Shown piece by piece: positions 6,441 to 6,619 of a DNA stretch of 6,619 nucleotides. The stretch lies in the NCBI GenBank assembly GCA_947258905.1, contig CAMYKF010000066.1, positions 1 through 6,619 on the forward strand, written 5' to 3'. This stretch comes from an uncultured Pirellulaceae bacterium (GTDB lineage Bacteria; Planctomycetota; Planctomycetia; Pirellulales; Pirellulaceae). The notes beneath the pieces were generated by a model. That model was not told the origin of the DNA, searched no databases, and saw only the letters and a program-made list of their open reading frames with translations. The position numbers and the translations under genes are program-made. Position 1 is the stretch's first letter. Every line of letters starts with the position of its first letter.

Positions 6441-6559
6441 AGCTGATCTTCAAAAATTGATTTTGAATCATACAAGAGTCGACCGATCAGTGTACTCTTG
6501 CCGTCATCAACACTTCCAGCAGTGGTAAATCTTAATAATTGATTATTACTTATTTCCAT
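6437..6559 (-). pseudogene. cysN: cysN 5' fragment (sulfate adenylyltransferase subunit 1), broken by an IS
   Basis: The first about 41 codons match the start of CysN, the GTPase subunit of ATP sulfurylase, which powers sulfate activation to APS. LLRFTTAGSVDDGKSTLIGR (8-27) holds the Walker A/G1 P-loop, G15 to T23, followed by LLYDSKSIFEDQLE, a family signature. Intact CysN is about 450 residues or more; here the switch regions, the NKxD motif and the beta-barrel domains are all missing. After Glu41 the frame runs on through 12 element-derived codons into the transposase. The ATG at 6559 lies 18 bp after the cysD stop, the usual cysDN arrangement, without a clear ribosome binding site. The fragment is about 35% GC, unlike the left-hand genes (about 60% in a sampled part of the CBS gene). 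It cannot encode a working CysN. Confidence 0.88.
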
Positions 6560-6577
6560 TAGGTTGTTTACTATTTT

Positions 6578-6619
6578 TTAGAAATATCCTTGTTTTTTCC
6601 GATCCTCCATGGCGGTTTC
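6578..6619 (-). CDS. cysD: cysD 3' end (sulfate adenylyltransferase subunit 2), partial
   Basis: The last 13 codons and a TAA stop are in the window and read ETAMEDRKKQGYF. This matches the conserved CysD C-terminus, in which a Met-Glu-x-x-Lys-Lys-x-Gly-Tyr-Phe ending is typical (E. coli ends MELKKRQGYF from memory). CysD is the catalytic PP-loop subunit that forms APS from ATP and sulfate, working with CysN. The gene continues beyond the right edge. Its position directly before the cysN start confirms both calls. The region is AT-rich. Confidence 0.85.
   Translation of the reverse strand, partial: ETAMEDRKKQGYF

Overview
The window looks like chromosomal DNA from a planctomycete, probably of the Pirellulaceae/Rhodopirellula type. 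The main reason is a DUF1598 protein, a family I know essentially from Planctomycetes. An FHA–GGDEF architecture, a secreted lipoprotein of no recognised family and moderately GC-rich coding DNA fit this. The assignment is an inference from gene content; no rRNA or tRNA is present to confirm it.

Layout, left to right. Positions 1-108 are noncoding, with two adjacent hairpins that probably end an upstream transcript, followed by a clear ribosome binding site. Three + strand genes follow: a DUF1598 exported protein (109-1506), a two-CBS-domain protein (1715-2182) and a PaaI-like hotdog thioesterase (2256-2723). The thioesterase converges with, and overlaps by 35 bp, a minus-strand lipoprotein gene (2689-3534). 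Upstream of the lipoprotein on the minus strand lies an FHA–GGDEF diguanylate cyclase (3715-4647, or 4683 from a TTG start). Positions 4684-4936 hold no convincing gene but contain short perfect palindromes and a possible promoter.

The right quarter is the most informative part. The minus strand carries the last 13 codons of cysD (6578-6619) and then the first about 41 codons of cysN (6437-6559), both at about 35% GC. An IS1182-type DDE transposase element (about 4937-6440) breaks cysN right after the P-loop. The reading frame stays open from the cysN start into the transposase, giving a 499-codon chimeric ORF. The rest of cysN does not reappear on the far side of the element. The simplest readings are an IS-linked deletion or rearrangement, or an assembly join at a multicopy IS. 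Either way, the element lies at the boundary between GC-rich backbone and an AT-rich, possibly imported, sulfate-activation segment.

Functionally, the left genes look like ordinary planctomycete housekeeping and signalling genes with no obvious shared pathway. The cysD/cysN pair would normally form ATP sulfurylase, which makes APS for sulfur assimilation or for sulfation of surface polysaccharides. This copy cannot make a full CysN. I see no CRISPR array, RNA gene, phage module or defence system, and no convincing undescribed multi-gene system.
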